From: Silene conica
Taxonomy: Eukaryota > Streptophyta > Magnoliopsida > Caryophyllales > Caryophyllaceae
Assembly: GCA_029255685.2 (NCBI GenBank)
Contig: CM055315.2
Coordinates: forward strand, 46,729,705-46,793,704
DNA: 64,000 nucleotides
Reading direction: 5' to 3'
The first letter of the stretch is position 1; each line of letters begins with the position of its first letter. Of the stretch, positions 19,798 to 31,762 are shown one piece after another. The notes under the pieces were generated by a model. That model was not told where the DNA came from, did no database searches, and saw nothing but the letters and a program-made list of their open reading frames with translations. The translations under genes were made by a program, and so were the position numbers.

Positions 19798-22551
19798 ATG
19801 CGCAGGTCGGTTCAAGGAGAATTATTACTTCCCCTTGACCATGAGCTAGAGAAAACTCTAAGGACAAAGAGGAGACTTTTTCAGCAGGACAAAGAAGGAG
19901 GTTCACCAACCACCAACACCTACTCAACCACCAACACCCAATACATTCACAAACACCGAACCACCCAAACCCGAAGAAGAGATGGCAGAAGAAGCAAGTA
20001 TTGTCAGTCACTCCATGCCCCAAGTCAAGGACCTTTACAAAGGGTTCACCTTGCCCACGGGGACTGGGGAAACTTTTGAGGCCAAACCGTTGTACATTAC
20101 CATGGTTGAAAGAAACCACTTTGGGGGTGCTGCTAATGAGGATGCTGCGAAGCATATAGAAATCTTCACAGATTATATATGCTCCATCCCTCCTCCAGAT
20201 GGTGTGACTCAGGACCAGATCAAAGAAACTATGTTTATTTTCTCCCTCCGTGATTCTGCAACGGAATGGTATCGTCATCTTGACCGCGCGGCCGCGGGAA
20301 TTACTGATTGGAACACTCTAGCATTGGCTTTCTACCGAAAATACTACTCCACGTCGAAAACCAATGCATTGACGGCTCAAATTACCAGCTTTAAGCAAGA
20401 CCCCGCGGAAGATTTTAGTGAGGCATGGACACGTTTCAAGAGGCTTGTTCGATCCATACCACATCATGAATTCGAACAGTGGTTTTATGCAACCAATTTG
20501 ATAATGGGTTGTATAACGACAACAGAGTGTACCTGGATGCCGCTGCTAATGGTAGATTCCAGGAGAATAGTGGTGAGAACAAGGGTCTGAAGATTATTGA
20601 GGATGTAGCGGTCCACAGAGCTGAACACGGGAACTCCCGTGGAAACCAAACGAAATCCAAGCCTTCTGTAGCTGCATTAGAGGCCCTCACGGCCCGTTTT
20701 GATAAGTATGAATTGGGAGGAGCCGGAAAATGAGGGATGTACCAGGTGAACGCTGTTTCTGATGGACCTTTCGCTTGTGAAAGGTGTGGAGGTGAGGGAC
20801 ATGTCTCCAAGTTTTGTATTACAGCAAACGAAACTTGCGCGACATTTCAACATTACCGGCAAAACAATTTCTATGACCCTAACAATGTCCACCCTAACTT
20901 GAGGTGGACTAGCCAAAACGTCTAAAACCCACAACCACCACCACAAAAATCACAAAGCTACATTCCACCTCATAAACAACAATTGCAAAAACAACCTTTC
21001 ATCCCACAACAACAACAAAACCAGCCCCAAAGTACCGATGCGATGATACAAATTTTGATGGGGATGGTCCAAAAGGAGTCTCAAGCTCGGGAAACGGGTA
21101 TGAAAATGCTAGAGACCCAAATTGCTCAACTCGCGAGCAAGAGTACCACGAGGACACCGGGTCAACTTCCGTCTCAACCCGACCAGAAAAAAGAAACCCT
21201 CAATATCATCACATTGAGGAGTGGGGCGAAACTTGACAGTCCCAAGGTTGGAGAGAAGGAAAAACAGAAAAAAAGAAGAAAGCTGACAACAGCGTTTTAT
21301 GGTCGACCGACCACTGAGAGCGGTCGATCGACTAGTGTCGATGTAACAGTAACTGTTCCAGTACCTACTGGAAATTCAGAAGAAGCTGAGAGTGGTCGAT
21401 CGACCAATGACAGTGGTCGATCGACCAAGGACAGTGGTCGACCGACCACAACACCTGATGAGGCAGACACTTTCGACCAGAAATGCCAGAGAATCTAAGG
21501 GAATTCTTGTTCCAAAGTGAGAATGCCCCAAGATTCCTAAGGAGAGCTGCAAATGCTGAGAGCTCAACTCCACCTCCATATCCGGAGCGACTCGTGCCGA
21601 CAAAAGAACAGATATCCTTCGATAAGTTTAAGGATGTCATTAGGAGTCTGAATGTGCAAATACCTTTCTTAGAACTAGTTCATCAACAAGTTCCCGTGTA
21701 CATGGAGTTTATGAGACAATTGTTGACTAGGAAGAGGTCTTTAGACAAGGTCGATTTGGTAGCTTTGACGGAAGAGTCGTCGAGTTTCCTTACCCATGTC
21801 ATGGCCTCTCATAAACTAGAGGACCCAAGCAGTTTTTATATCCCTGTAACATTGGTACCTTCCCTATAATGAAGGCACTGTGTGACCTAGGGGCTAGCAT
21901 TAGTGTCATGCCCTTGAGTCTTGTTAGGAAGCTAGGAATGACCCGACTTGCTGTGACTAGTATAAAGGTCCAAATGGCTGACCGTACCACAGTTGAACCA
22001 ATAGGCATACTCGAGAACATTCCCGTACGCATTGATAGTTTTTTCTTCCCGGTTGACTTTGTAGTGTTGGCCATCCCTGAGGATGCTCACATACCCATCA
22101 TCCTAGGAAGACCCTTTTTGCACACTGCTGGTGCAATCATAGACGTGGGGAATGGGACCTTGACCTTTAAGGTAGGAAAACACTCAATCATTTTTGGCAA
22201 TCTTATAGAAAGAAAAATGCCATGACTCCCATCACGTGTAATACTGTGTCTTCTGAAAAGAAGTATGTGGTCATTACTGATTTTGCTACTTTAGAGCCTA
22301 CAACTATTCCTTTGATAACACCTCCGCCACAAATTGGGAGCAAAATGGAGGAACTTGCTGTTTTACCCATTGCAGGAACTGGTTTGGGGAAGGAGGAACC
22401 ACGAGTGGAGCCAGCCGTCAAGGAGCCAATTTTTCAAAGCGGAGGTCTAGGACTCCTAAGCTATGGAACGGATGAGGAACTAGATGAAGTGGACAAGGAT
22501 GATGAAATGAAGAAGGAGGATGCTAGAGTGGATGAGCCACAGCGGTTGTAA
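19798..22551 (+). pseudogene. A-plus gag-protease, frameshifted
   Basis: The same protein as the intact minus-strand gene at 9687-12428, starting at the same MRRSVQGEL. Frameshifts or stops fall near 19880-19980, 20480-20500, 20731, 20923, 21480, 21865 and 22200. Recognisable parts: gag core (KETMFIFSLRDSATEWYRHL, 20225), zinc knuckle CERCGGEGHVSKFC with all four ligands (20777-20818), GRST/GRPT spacer (21301-21447) and protease LCDLGASISVMP (about 21877-21912) with ILGRPFLH downstream. The C-terminus ends at 22551, and as in A-minus no RT or integrase follows. Confidence 0.85.
21301..21447. repeat. Five dyads in A-plus gag spacer
   Basis: A pair at 21301/21322 and a triplet at 21394/21415/21436, all 21 bp apart. 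The triplet encodes GRSTNDS-GRSTKDS-GRPTTTP, three in-frame heptads. Confidence 0.9.
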
Positions 22552-23515
22552 CCTGGGAAGGTGGGGACGTGCCTTGCGATGAAGACAAGCACAGTGGAAG
22601 CTACCTCATGTAGTCAAAAGCTATGGTCCGAGATTTTCCGCATTTTCCGCGGATGAGTCTTTTGTTGATGAATTTTCAAGACTATTTTTACTGTTTTTGA
22701 GACTTTTTGTTGTCTTGCTTTTTGAGTTAGATACTTTTTGCTTTCGTTGCTTGTTTTAAGACTATAAATTTGGTACTCTTGGGTATTCCGTAAGTTTTGG
22801 GCGCGTATAATGTGGTTATAGGTTTGAGAAAAAATATATTAATGCATTGAGTTAATTAGAAGAAGAAAAAAAAACGAGCCTTGTACAGGAAGACTGGTCG
22901 GTCGACCAGTTGACCAGTCGGCCGACCAGCAACTGCAGACCGGAAGTTTTTGATCATCGAGTAATAGTCGGTCGACCAGATCCTGTGGTCGGCCGACTGC
23001 TACTGCCTGTCTCGGTGACCTTGGGGAGCGTGCAACCAAGCCTGGGGAGTCTTTCTCTCTATCCTTTCTTTTATGCTCTTAATTTCTCTTTTATTTTCAT
23101 TCCCTATATTTCTCATTTGCCACCCAAACATGTTTATTTAATCTCCGAAAAAGGTTGTGTCTTCTATCTTTTTCAGGTCTATGAGGTGGCACTACTGGCT
23201 ACTGAAACCTCCTAGCTCACGCTGGTTTGGGGAGGTTTCCGATCGCGCATATATTCCGTGAGTTCCTTCCATATTCCTTCCTTAGTTTTATTTTAACTTA
23301 AATTCCCATATTCCATGTTCCTTTGCTTATGCTATTCCACAATGGGGACATTGTGCGATTTTGTTTGGGGAAGGGTTTTGCGTCGCATTCATGTTTTTAC
23401 TGCATTTCAGTTTCACGTTTATTGCATTTTCGTTTTGCATTATTGTTTCTTTTTTCATGCATATACACAAAAAATCAAAAAAAATTGGAAAATTTTCAAA
23501 AATTTCAAAAAAAAA
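22552..23515 (+). mobile_element. A-plus 3' non-coding region, first segment
   Basis: Homologous to the inverse of 8860-9686. It includes CACAATGGGGACATTGTGCG (23337-23356), an inverted repeat also present in A-minus near 8979. It ends in an A-rich run (23507-23515) where the MITE inserted. Confidence 0.75.
22896..22998. repeat. Two dyad pairs in A-plus 3' region
   Basis: 22896/22916 (offset 20) and 22966/22987 (offset 21). The first pair follows TTGTACAGGAAGACT. Confidence 0.9.
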
Positions 23516-23849
23516 GAGTAAATTAATAATAACTCCCTTTTAAAATTCACTTTTCTAAAATTTCTCCCTTATATAATTTTTTTCTAAAATTACTCCCTTA
23601 AAATGTATTTTTATCAAAAATTGCTTAAAAACTCTAATTCAAGTGACTTATTTTATAAGTTTATGAATTGATTCCGTTTGTAACATAGCCAATTTATGCT
23701 TTTATAGGTATAACAATGTAAAATAAGTTTAAAAACATACAAAATAGGTAACCTGAATTGGAATTTTGAAGCGATTTTTAATAAAAGTGCATTTTAAGGG
23801 AGTAATTTTAGAAAAAAAGTATATAAGGGAATAATTTTAAAAAACCCTA
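23516..23849. mobile_element. Foldback MITE, left part (interrupted by LINE1)
   Basis: The left end GAGTAAATTAATAATAACTC is mirrored by the right end at 28606. Once the LINE is removed, the two arms pair for roughly 100 bp, with repeated ACTCCCTTAAAAT words at 23596-23608 and, inverted, at 23791-23803. Total length without the LINE is about 365 bp. Flanking runs of A (nine on the left, ten on the right) may be a 9-bp duplication as in Mutator-type elements, but cannot be proven because the target is poly-A. No coding capacity. Confidence 0.65.
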
Positions 23850-23921
23850 ATGGAGAAAACGGCTGCAAGGCGATTTTCAAGCGAATTCTACGTTTGATCT
23901 TCTTCTTCAACCCTTGTTCTC

Positions 23922-25091
23922 ATGGCACGTAATTCAGCAACCAAATCACAGACTAAAAGGAAGAGTATACTGCAAAGAATGAAGGATAACCATAATAAAT
24001 CACCAGTCAGCAATAACAGAGCACATGGCCCAGGGGAGAATGATGTGATGCGTACTAAGCCTATGCGTGAAATAGTAGGAATACCAGGCCTGGATTTTGA
24101 TGATGATGAATCTATGGAGGATGATAACTTGGAATGGATCACACAACGTAGCAAAAAGAAAAACAAAGGCCAATGCAGCAATGTTGAGGCCAGTCCTGAA
24201 CCAGAGGAGGTATTGCCATGCACAGAAGAGGTGCTCATCCAATTCACTAAGGAGGATGTCCAAGAGGAACTTGATTATTGGCAGAACGCCATTTACTGCT
24301 ATATCCTAGGAGCAAGACCACCATGGGAAGTGATCCAGGGCTTTGTTCATAGGATCTGGGGTAAGTATGGTATTGACAAACTCTCCTTTTTGCCTAATGG
24401 AATATTTCTAGTGAGGTTTAAGAACTTGGCTGATAAGGAAACTATACTACAGTCTGGATACTTCATGTTCGATAACAAACCTTTAATTATTAGGGATTGG
24501 ACACGAGATACGAACTTACTAAAGGAAGATATCAAGGTTGTTCCTGCTTGGGTTAGACTCCATGAACTTCCCTTGAAGTTCTGGGGTAAATGTATACCAA
24601 CACTGGCTGGGTTGGTTGGCAAATTTGTGAAAGCGGATAATGCTACGATTGAAAAGAGCAGACTGGGGTTTGCAAGGGTAATGGTTGAATTGAATGTGGG
24701 GCAAAAATATAAGGATCACATAAAATTTAAAGATGAGAATGGTGAGATTATTACCATAAATGTTGAATATGAATGGCGCCCTGACATTTGTGACAAATGC
24801 AAAGGAATGGGACATACTACTGTCATGTGTAGGAAAGGAAAACCCCTGAATCAGAGACCAAAGCCAGTGCAGAAAGTTTGGCTACCAAAGCAACCATCCA
24901 GGGGACTTGTGAACCCCAAAGTGACCTATGCTGCTGCAGTAAATGGGGCAGTGGTTGTGATTGATGAAGAGAATGCTAATAATAATAAGGTACCAGAGAA
25001 TATCCCACTGTGCTTGGAGAACACTACTACTGGTATGACAGGTACTGAAAAGGATGACCCACCTCCCCAACCCATTCCTCATGAGCTATAA
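23922..25091 (+). CDS. LINE ORF1 protein, DUF4283-like with zinc knuckle
   Basis: 389 codons, complete. ORF1 proteins of plant L1 elements bind element RNA to form the ribonucleoprotein. The N-terminal 90 residues are polar and acidic. The central part (about residues 105-250: YCYILGARPPWEVIQGFVHR, FLVRFKNLADKETILQSGYF, VWVRLHELPLKFW-like) is the DUF4283-type fold common in plant LINEs. A CCHC knuckle follows at about 287-300 (CDKCKGMGHTTVMC) with all four ligands. The start ATG at 23922 gives the full N-terminus, and the stop overlaps the start of ORF2. No internal stop is visible. Confidence 0.85.
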   Translation: MARNSATKSQTKRKSILQRMKDNHNKSPVSNNRAHGPGENDVMRTKPMREIVGIPGLDFDDDESMEDDNLEWITQRSKKKNKGQCSNVEASPEPEEVLPCTEEVLIQFTKEDVQEELDYWQNAIYCYILGARPPWEVIQGFVHRIWGKYGIDKLSFLPNGIFLVRFKNLADKETILQSGYFMFDNKPLIIRDWTRDTNLLKEDIKVVPAWVRLHELPLKFWGKCIPTLAGLVGKFVKADNATIEKSRLGFARVMVELNVGQKYKDHIKFKDENGEIITINVEYEWRPDICDKCKGMGHTTVMCRKGKPLNQRPKPVQKVWLPKQPSRGLVNPKVTYAAAVNGAVVVIDEENANNNKVPENIPLCLENTTTGMTGTEKDDPPPQPIPHEL

Positions 25092-28000
25092 AATTGGATT
25101 TTGGAATGTTCGAGGGATGAACAATGTAGATAAGCAAAAAGATATTAGCTGTTTTTTATACAATAAAGATGTGAGCCTCTGTGGCTTACTAGAAACTAAA
25201 ATAAAAGGAGATAAGATCAATAATGTGATGCAAAATATGTGTGCTGGCTGGAGTGTGGCTACCAACTGCCATCAACATAATGGAGGAAGGGTTTGGCTTA
25301 TATGGAAACCTACTCACTTTGATGTATGGATCCTTAACACTCAACCCCAATTCATTCATGCCAAGGTTACAGATAGAAGCACTAACACTACTTTTCATCT
25401 CACATATATATATATATGCATTCAATGAAGGAAAGGACAGAAAGAGTCTATGGGAGCAATTAAGGAGAATATCTTTACAAACAAAAGGGCCTTGGGCTAT
25501 GGCAGGTGACTTCAATACTGTTATAAACCCTAGTGAGAGGCTGGGTGGCAATGCTAAACAGGAGGATATGGATGATTTCACTCACTGTCTCAATGACTGT
25601 GATATGGAGGACATAGCAGCAACAGGAGCATATTACACTTGGAATAACAAACAAGAGCCTCTGACAAGGATTTACAGTCGAATTGATAGGTTCCTTATTA
25701 ATGGATCATGGCTATCTTGTATGCCAGACTATAGAGCTCATTTCTTTCCTGAAGGGCTGTTTGACCATACTCCATGTGTGGTATCCATTGATGGTACTGA
25801 CCAAATCAGGAGAGGAAGGTTTAAATTTTTTGACATGTGGGGCAAACACCCTGACTTCCAAACTATAGTGCAGACTGGATGGCAGAAGGAGATATGGGGC
25901 ACCCCATTCTTCAGAGTTGTGAAAAAATTGAAGCTGCTGAAATATGACCTTAAGATGCTCAATAAAAAGGCATTTGGTGACATTGAAATGCGTGCTGCTC
26001 AAAGCATGGCAAACTTACTGTCCATTCAAATACAACTGCAGTCTGATTACTCTAATGCTGCATTGATCCAACAAGAAAGGGACTTATCAGAACAAACCAG
26101 ACATCTGAAAAGTGCAGAAACCAGTTTCCTGCAGCAGAAGGCTAAACTGGACTGGCTTCATCATGGGGATGCTAATACTGCTCAATTTCACAGAGCTATC
26201 AAACATAGAAACCATCATAATAAAGTGAGCCAAATCCAGGACATGAGGGGAAACAATCAGAGTACTCATGAAGGTGTTCAGGGAGCATTCCTTGAGTATT
26301 ATCAGAACCTACTGGGTAGTAGCAAGAGAACAACTAAAGTCAGGGCTGAGGTTATCCAGAAGGGTCCTTCTTGTTCAGAGCTGCATATTGAATGCCTCAA
26401 TCAAACTATCACTGATGCTGAGATAAAGGATATTGTCTTCTCAATTCCAAATGAGAAGGCACCTGGACCTGATGGCTACACGAGTGGATTCTTCAAACAG
26501 GCATGGGATACTATTGGTTCAGATGTATGCACTGCTGTTAAGGATTTCTTCCATACTAGGAAGCTCGTCAAACAGATTAATGCCACTACTCTAACACTGA
26601 TTCCTAAGTGTGACAGACCTCAAACAGTACAACAGTTCAGACCAATAGCATGCCGCAACATGCTATACAAGATTGTATCTAAGGCTATATGTAATAGACT
26701 GGCAATAGTGCTCCCAGACTTGGTGAATGATACTCAAGGGGCATTTATTCAAGGAAGATCCATTGTTGAAAACATCCTGATTTGCCAAGATATCATGCAA
26801 CAATACAATAGGAAACATGTGTCCCCCAGATGCCTGTTCAAAATTGACCTCCAAAAAGCTTATGACTCAGTGGAGTGGGACTTTGTGAATGACCTACTGA
26901 CCCATCTTAAGTTCCCTGATCATTTTAGGGGACTTCTCATGGAATGCATTACAACCCCTCAATATACTTTAGCTCTCAATGGTGCGCAATTTGGATACTT
27001 TCATGGGCAAAGGGGATTAAGGCAGGGAGATCCTATGTCCCCCCTCCTATTCACCTTATGCATGGAATACCTCAGCAGGCTAATTACCTATGCAACTGAG
27101 AAGTGGCCTTTTAGATACCATCCTCAATGCAAAGCTATGAAACTGACCCATCTCATCTTTGCGGATGACCTTATGCTTTTTTGTAAAGGGGAGCCCCAAT
27201 CCATCCTCCTTCTAGTCAAAACTCTAACCACTTTCTCCCGAACAACAGGGTTGCATCTTAACTCATCCAAATCAGCCATGTACTTTAATGGGATGAAGCA
27301 AGACCTTAAGAATGATATATTGCAGGTTACAGGCTTCACTGAAGGGGCAATTCCTTTCACTTACTTAGGAATCCCTATTCAGACAAGGAAACCAAATAAA
27401 CAGGAATGTGCCAAGATCACTGAAAAGATGGTGAGCAAAATACGAAACCTAGGAGCAAAAAAACTCTCTTATGCTGGGAGAGTGATCCTTATCAACTCAG
27501 TGCTGAATACCCTTTACAGTTACTGGGCATCCATCTTTATTCTGCCTAAAGGAGTGATTAAAAGAGTAGAAGCTATATGCAGAAATTTCCTTTGGGAGGG
27601 TAACTCTGAATACACAAGGGTCCCCCTGGTGGCCTGGGACGAAGTCACAAGAACTAAGCAAGAGGGAGGTCTGAACATCAAACAAGCCACTCTCTGGAAC
27701 ACTGCTGTAGTGGGGAAGTTGGTTTACTGGTTATATGAGCAAGCACCTAAACTATGGGTGAAATGGATTAATATGAACTATCTGAAAGGAACAGCTTGGC
27801 ATGACTATAATCCCCCTCCGGACATTTCATGGACTTGGAGGATGATTTGTAAAACAAAAGAAAAATTCAAGGTTTGCTACACTAATAACAATTGGACCAT
27901 CACAGATAAGGGATACACTATATCAGAAGGCTATAAATGGCTGAAAGGAACTCACCCTAGTGTGGAATGGTCATCTATAGTCTGGCACAAATGGGCAGTT

Positions 28001-28429
28001 CCCAAGCACTCCATGATTACTTGGTTGTTCTGCCACAATGGAATCAACACAAAAGAAAAATTGTATAAGATTGGCTGTAGCAATGATGATCTTTGTTGCC
28101 TGTGCGGGAATGGAATTGAGAATAGCATACACCTATTGCAGGAGTGTATGTATAGCAGAAGAATCAAAGCTCACCTGGAACAATGGACTGGCAAAACTAT
28201 ACCTCTGTTACCTGAGGCTCGATGGACCTGCAATGACAAGAAAGATAAAGGAATGCAGGCAGTGGTGTTCAATGTGTATTGTTATACTGTGTGGATGAAG
28301 AGGAATAAGGCCAGACTTGATGCTTATCTGGACAGACCTGCGAAAGTGGCAATGGAAATCCGGGAATTGGTGATGAATAGAGTGAAGACCCAGCAGCTCC
28401 AATCAAATAGCATTCAGTCTATTACTTAG
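25081..28429 (+). pseudogene. LINE ORF2: endonuclease, reverse transcriptase, zf-RVT
   Basis: Starts at ATG 25081 (MSYKIGFWNVRGMNN), overlapping the ORF1 end. The apurinic-like endonuclease shows WNVRGMN, LLETKIK, MAGDFNT and LFDHTPCV. RT motifs run from KAPGPDG (about 26457) through FKIDLQKAYDSVEW and GLRQGDPMSPLLF to the catalytic FADD (27158-27169). A C-terminal zf-RVT segment has CCLCGNG...H.LQEC (about 28090-28150), and the stop is at 28427-28429. The frame breaks once, at the TA repeat around 25404-25416: relative to the sister LINE at 63.1 kb the repeat is four bases longer, shifting frame 1 into frame 2. Downstream 3 kb is open without further stops. Role if intact: target-primed reverse transcription in the nucleus. 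Confidence 0.9.
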
Positions 28430-28563
28430 TGTTTTTTGCTCTTATATGTTCCTGTTTGGTTTTGCCTAGGGATTTTATATTCCTAAGTTCTCTTGCTCTC
28501 TCATGTATATTTGACTCTTGATTGATATCTATACGACTCACATTTACACCAAAAAAAAAAAAA

Positions 28564-28606
28564 TTAAAAAACCCTATTTTAAAAGGGAGTTGTTTTTAAT
28601 TTACTC
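28564..28606. mobile_element. Foldback MITE, right end
   Basis: Completes the MITE at 23516-23849: its complement reads GAGTAAATTAAAAACAACTC, matching the left end with two differences in the first 20 bases. The first 13 bases are the LINE1 target duplication. Confidence 0.65.
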
Positions 28607-28801
28607 AAAAAAAAAATGCACGTTTATTTTAGCATATAGGTCGAGTCAGAACGATAGTATTTCAATGATGACATTGCATTTTCATTTGTTTATGCCTAAG
28701 CCTTGCTTGTCAACATGTTTTAGTAGTAGAATCGCATGCATAACCTACGAGTTTTTGTCAAACTAGTTGTTAATCTTGAGACTTGACTTTTATCTTTGGC
28801 A
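28607..28801 (+). mobile_element. A-plus 3' non-coding region, second segment
   Basis: Matches the inverse of about 8640-8830 in A-minus, resuming where 23515 stopped. The junction across the MITE is clean. Confidence 0.75.
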
Positions 28802-28815
28802 AACTACTATACATT

Positions 28816-28978
28816 AGGAAACTTTCGTATGCTGGCAGATTAGTGCTAATCAAAGCTGTTCTGAAGACTTTGCAAAACTACTGGGCACAGATTTTCATCC
28901 TGCCAGCTTCAGTCATCCACAAGATTGACGCAATGTGTAGGAATTTCATGTGGGATGGAGGGATAGATTACAAAAGGG
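28816..28978 (+). pseudogene. LINE2, 5'-truncated, first half of remaining ORF2
   Basis: Codes for the post-RT region KLSYAGRLVLIKAVLKTLQN and WAQIFILPASVIHKIDAMCR, parallel to LINE1 near 27450-27590. It begins inside ORF2, directly after AACTACTATACATT (28802-28815), so it was truncated on insertion. It is cut at 28978 by copia C1, and its reading frame continues at 45545. Confidence 0.85.
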
Positions 28979-29976
28979 TGTTGGGGCTGGTGTCCTTGAC
29001 AATTAAGTACAATGACTTACTAAATCTCTTAAAGCATCACAAGGGCATACTTCAGTATTATTATAAGTTGATCCACGTTTATCAATAACGGTTGGCTTGC
29101 TAGATAAGTTTGACGTTATTGTCATACGGATGGCGGTGATCAACTGGTCCCTATACGTCACACCTATAGGACACGTTTGAGAGATGTGAAGGTATGAAAA
29201 TACAGTAACATTTATGTCGGATACGACTAAACAGTTAGTCAGCGGTATTGACTATTAAATTAGTCAATAAGATGTTGAGATTATTATTTAATACGGATTA
29301 AATAATTTTAGCTAATACGGATTACATGTTTAATTCGTAAATTAAATATAAACGGTTATATTTAATTAAATATTGTATTCGCGTATTAATATAAACAGTT
29401 ATATTAATTTGGGTAATTATACAATATCGTAATTTTATCAGACCATTATTAATACATCGACTGCATTAATATCTGATAACACGTGTGCGATTTACAAATA
29501 AAACCCGCGAATAATATTTAGCAAATCGGGTCGAATCACGCAATGGAATAAGGTAAGAGTGGAAAGCCCACTCCTACCCAATACCTAATTCGGCCGACCA
29601 AGTGCTACATAAGGAGAGTCCTTCTCCTTTTGTCAGGTGATTCATTACACTGGTAATTGATTTTTCACAGTATTAGGGTTTTGAGAACATTATTTTCCAA
29701 AACTCAGATCTCACATCTAAACCCTTACAAAAGCTCTCCCCATATTGCAAGGCAAACTGGAGAACATTTCTAGCACACGCGGCATCATCTCATTCAAGTC
29801 TTGGGTGCAAGTTATAGGAGGGAATTTACTTTAATTCATGTTCTTAGGCCTATTCAAGCAAGGACCCAAGGTTGTATTCCTATTCATGCTTTTAATTATC
29901 TTATGACTATAATCACAACTGTAATATTGGTTATAATCCTTCACGTTTTAGGGCGAATACATGCTTTATTCCCCAC
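28979..29976 (+). mobile_element. C1 5' LTR
   Basis: Starts TGTTGGGGCTGGTGTCC and ends TTTATTCCCCACA. A handful of differences from the 3' LTR by eye (for example AAAGCATC against AAAGGATC near 29034), so insertion was fairly recent. Confidence 0.92.
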
Positions 29977-29978
29977 AA

Positions 29979-29990
29979 GTGGTATCAGAG
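29979..29990 (+). promoter_or_regulatory. C1 primer-binding site (tRNA-iMet)
   Basis: TGGTATCAGAGC two bases after the LTR, complementary to the 3' end of initiator tRNA-Met, the usual primer in plant copia elements. Confidence 0.9.
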
Positions 29991-31762
29991 CCAAGGCCAC
30001 GAAATTTTACTTTTGTGTTTTTCATAAGTTTTGATTTAAAATATTTGAAAATCGTTTCTGTCTGCCGTGTGGGTCGGTCGACCAATTATTGTGGTCGGTC
30101 GACCACCTCCCGCGTAGGGTTTCTGTTTTTCGGCAGTTTCTCTTTTGTATAATCGATCTTATTTTCGATTCCTGTTTACATATTATTAATTAATCGATAT
30201 TCTTGACAATATGTGAACCCTTGTTGCTGTTTATTTTGATTTACACGTTTTGAATCAAAGGTAAAAACATGTTTTGTTTTCAAGTGCAGCAATTTCGCGT
30301 TTTCAGAATCTCGTTTTCGTGTTTTGTGGTCGGTCGACCATTCTGCTGTTACAGGAATTTTTTTTTTCTGACAGTAGGTCGGTCGACTCCATGTTGAGGT
30401 CGGTCGACCACTTCCCTGTAACAGTCGTGTTTTATTTTTCCGAAAATAACTTGTTTTTATTTTCCCTTGGCCAAAAGTAATATGCTGTATACGGAAATAG
30501 TATATTATTTTTGTGAAACGGTTCACTCTCGTTTGATACATATTATTTTAAAACGGTTCAAGATAATGGATTATAAACTTGTTAAAATTAAAGTGGTTAA
30601 AACGGTATAATCACATAATTTTAATCCCGTAAAGGTGGTTTGGTAAAATTTGTTAATCATAATAACAGTATTATGTCATGAATGAATTTTGTTTTCAGTT
30701 GATGCATTTTATTTATCGATCGTCTTGTTGAATGTCTTTTGAATGCTTTCTATAACGTATTTAATTTTGCAAACGGTTGTAACTTAGTGTGGCCTTGGAA
30801 GATTGTGTCACCGTAATGATGGGACACAGTCTTGTTTGTAATTTTGAGATCTTGAATCTCTGTTTTGGGTTTTTGCCATGTAATTACTTTTGTATTTAAA
30901 TTAGAATGTAAATAGGGTTACTCTTGTAATTTAAATTAGTAATTTTGTGAAGACCAAAGACGGAGACCGGATGCTCACTCCCGCTGCAAGGACCAAGATG
31001 GAACATCAAGACAAGCTTCTAGGGTCCAACGGTGGATTCCAAAGTTGTTTTTATGTTTGTTTTGGTAGGATAGGCCACACTAGGACTTTTATTTACGTTT
31101 ATCGCATTTATTTTATGCTTTCATCGATAATAGCTTGCATCATATTCCGCCTAAAACCAAACCACCTATAACATGCCTGAAAACTGACTCATGTAGAGGT
31201 TACGCGTTAGTTTTCTGTGACAATACAGATGTCACATGTCACATGCAAAGCCATGACTTTATTTCATTCATTCACGCAAATGCTAGATATTAGTTCACTT
31301 AAAATGGATAAATATAAGTTGATGGGGTCTTCCTCGTATAACCAAAAATTGAGACTAGTCTTTATAAATCAGACTCCCATGAATCCCTTCTTCGTCGGTA
31401 GGCATAATATGACCCCTTCTACGTCGGGTAAGTGGGAACATATGATTTATTTTATCTCAACATTGTGGTCACTCGATACTATCTAGCGACTATGATGGAC
31501 TAATAGATAGGATTTACGGAAATCTATCGACCAAGAGTTCCAACGGTGGAATTAGCCAAGCTGTGGGCTTATCAATATACGGAAATTGAGTCTTGGGATC
31601 GTTTATATAATTCTTGAGGGAGATCAATTATATAAATGCATGAGTCTACGAGTTTAAATTCAATTTAAAATAGACTTAAATCACAACGATGAGTCGCTTA
31701 TATGGTTTTGTTTTACCTTCTTTTCAGTGTAGAACACGTTCAATTAAACTGATGTATAAATA
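29991..31762 (+). mobile_element. C1 long untranslated leader
   Basis: 1.77 kb between PBS and gag ATG. No conserved protein is visible. It holds dyad units in the first 430 bp, a conserved block at 30945-31050 shared with C2 and C3, and the 31321-31445 block (GGGGTCTTCCTC...) whose relatives appear at 4612 and, inverted, near 52980-53045. Confidence 0.7.
30072..30409. repeat. Five GGTCGGTCGACC dyads in C1 leader
   Basis: A pair at 30072/30093, a single unit at 30328, and a pair at 30377/30398. Both pairs are 21 bp apart, although this is a copia element unrelated to the A family. Confidence 0.9.

Larger units (their letters stand above)
23850..28563 (+). mobile_element. Nearly full-length L1-type LINE (LINE1)
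   Basis: 4.7-kb LINE with a short 5' UTR, ORF1, ORF2, a 130-bp 3' UTR and a poly-A tail (about 28550-28563). TTAAAAAACCCTA at 23837-23849 is repeated at 28564-28576, a 13-bp target duplication that also marks the LINE as having jumped into the MITE's right arm. ORF1 and ORF2 overlap by 11 bp. The only coding lesion I can see is a frameshift at a TA repeat in ORF2, so this is the least damaged LINE in the window. Confidence 0.9.
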
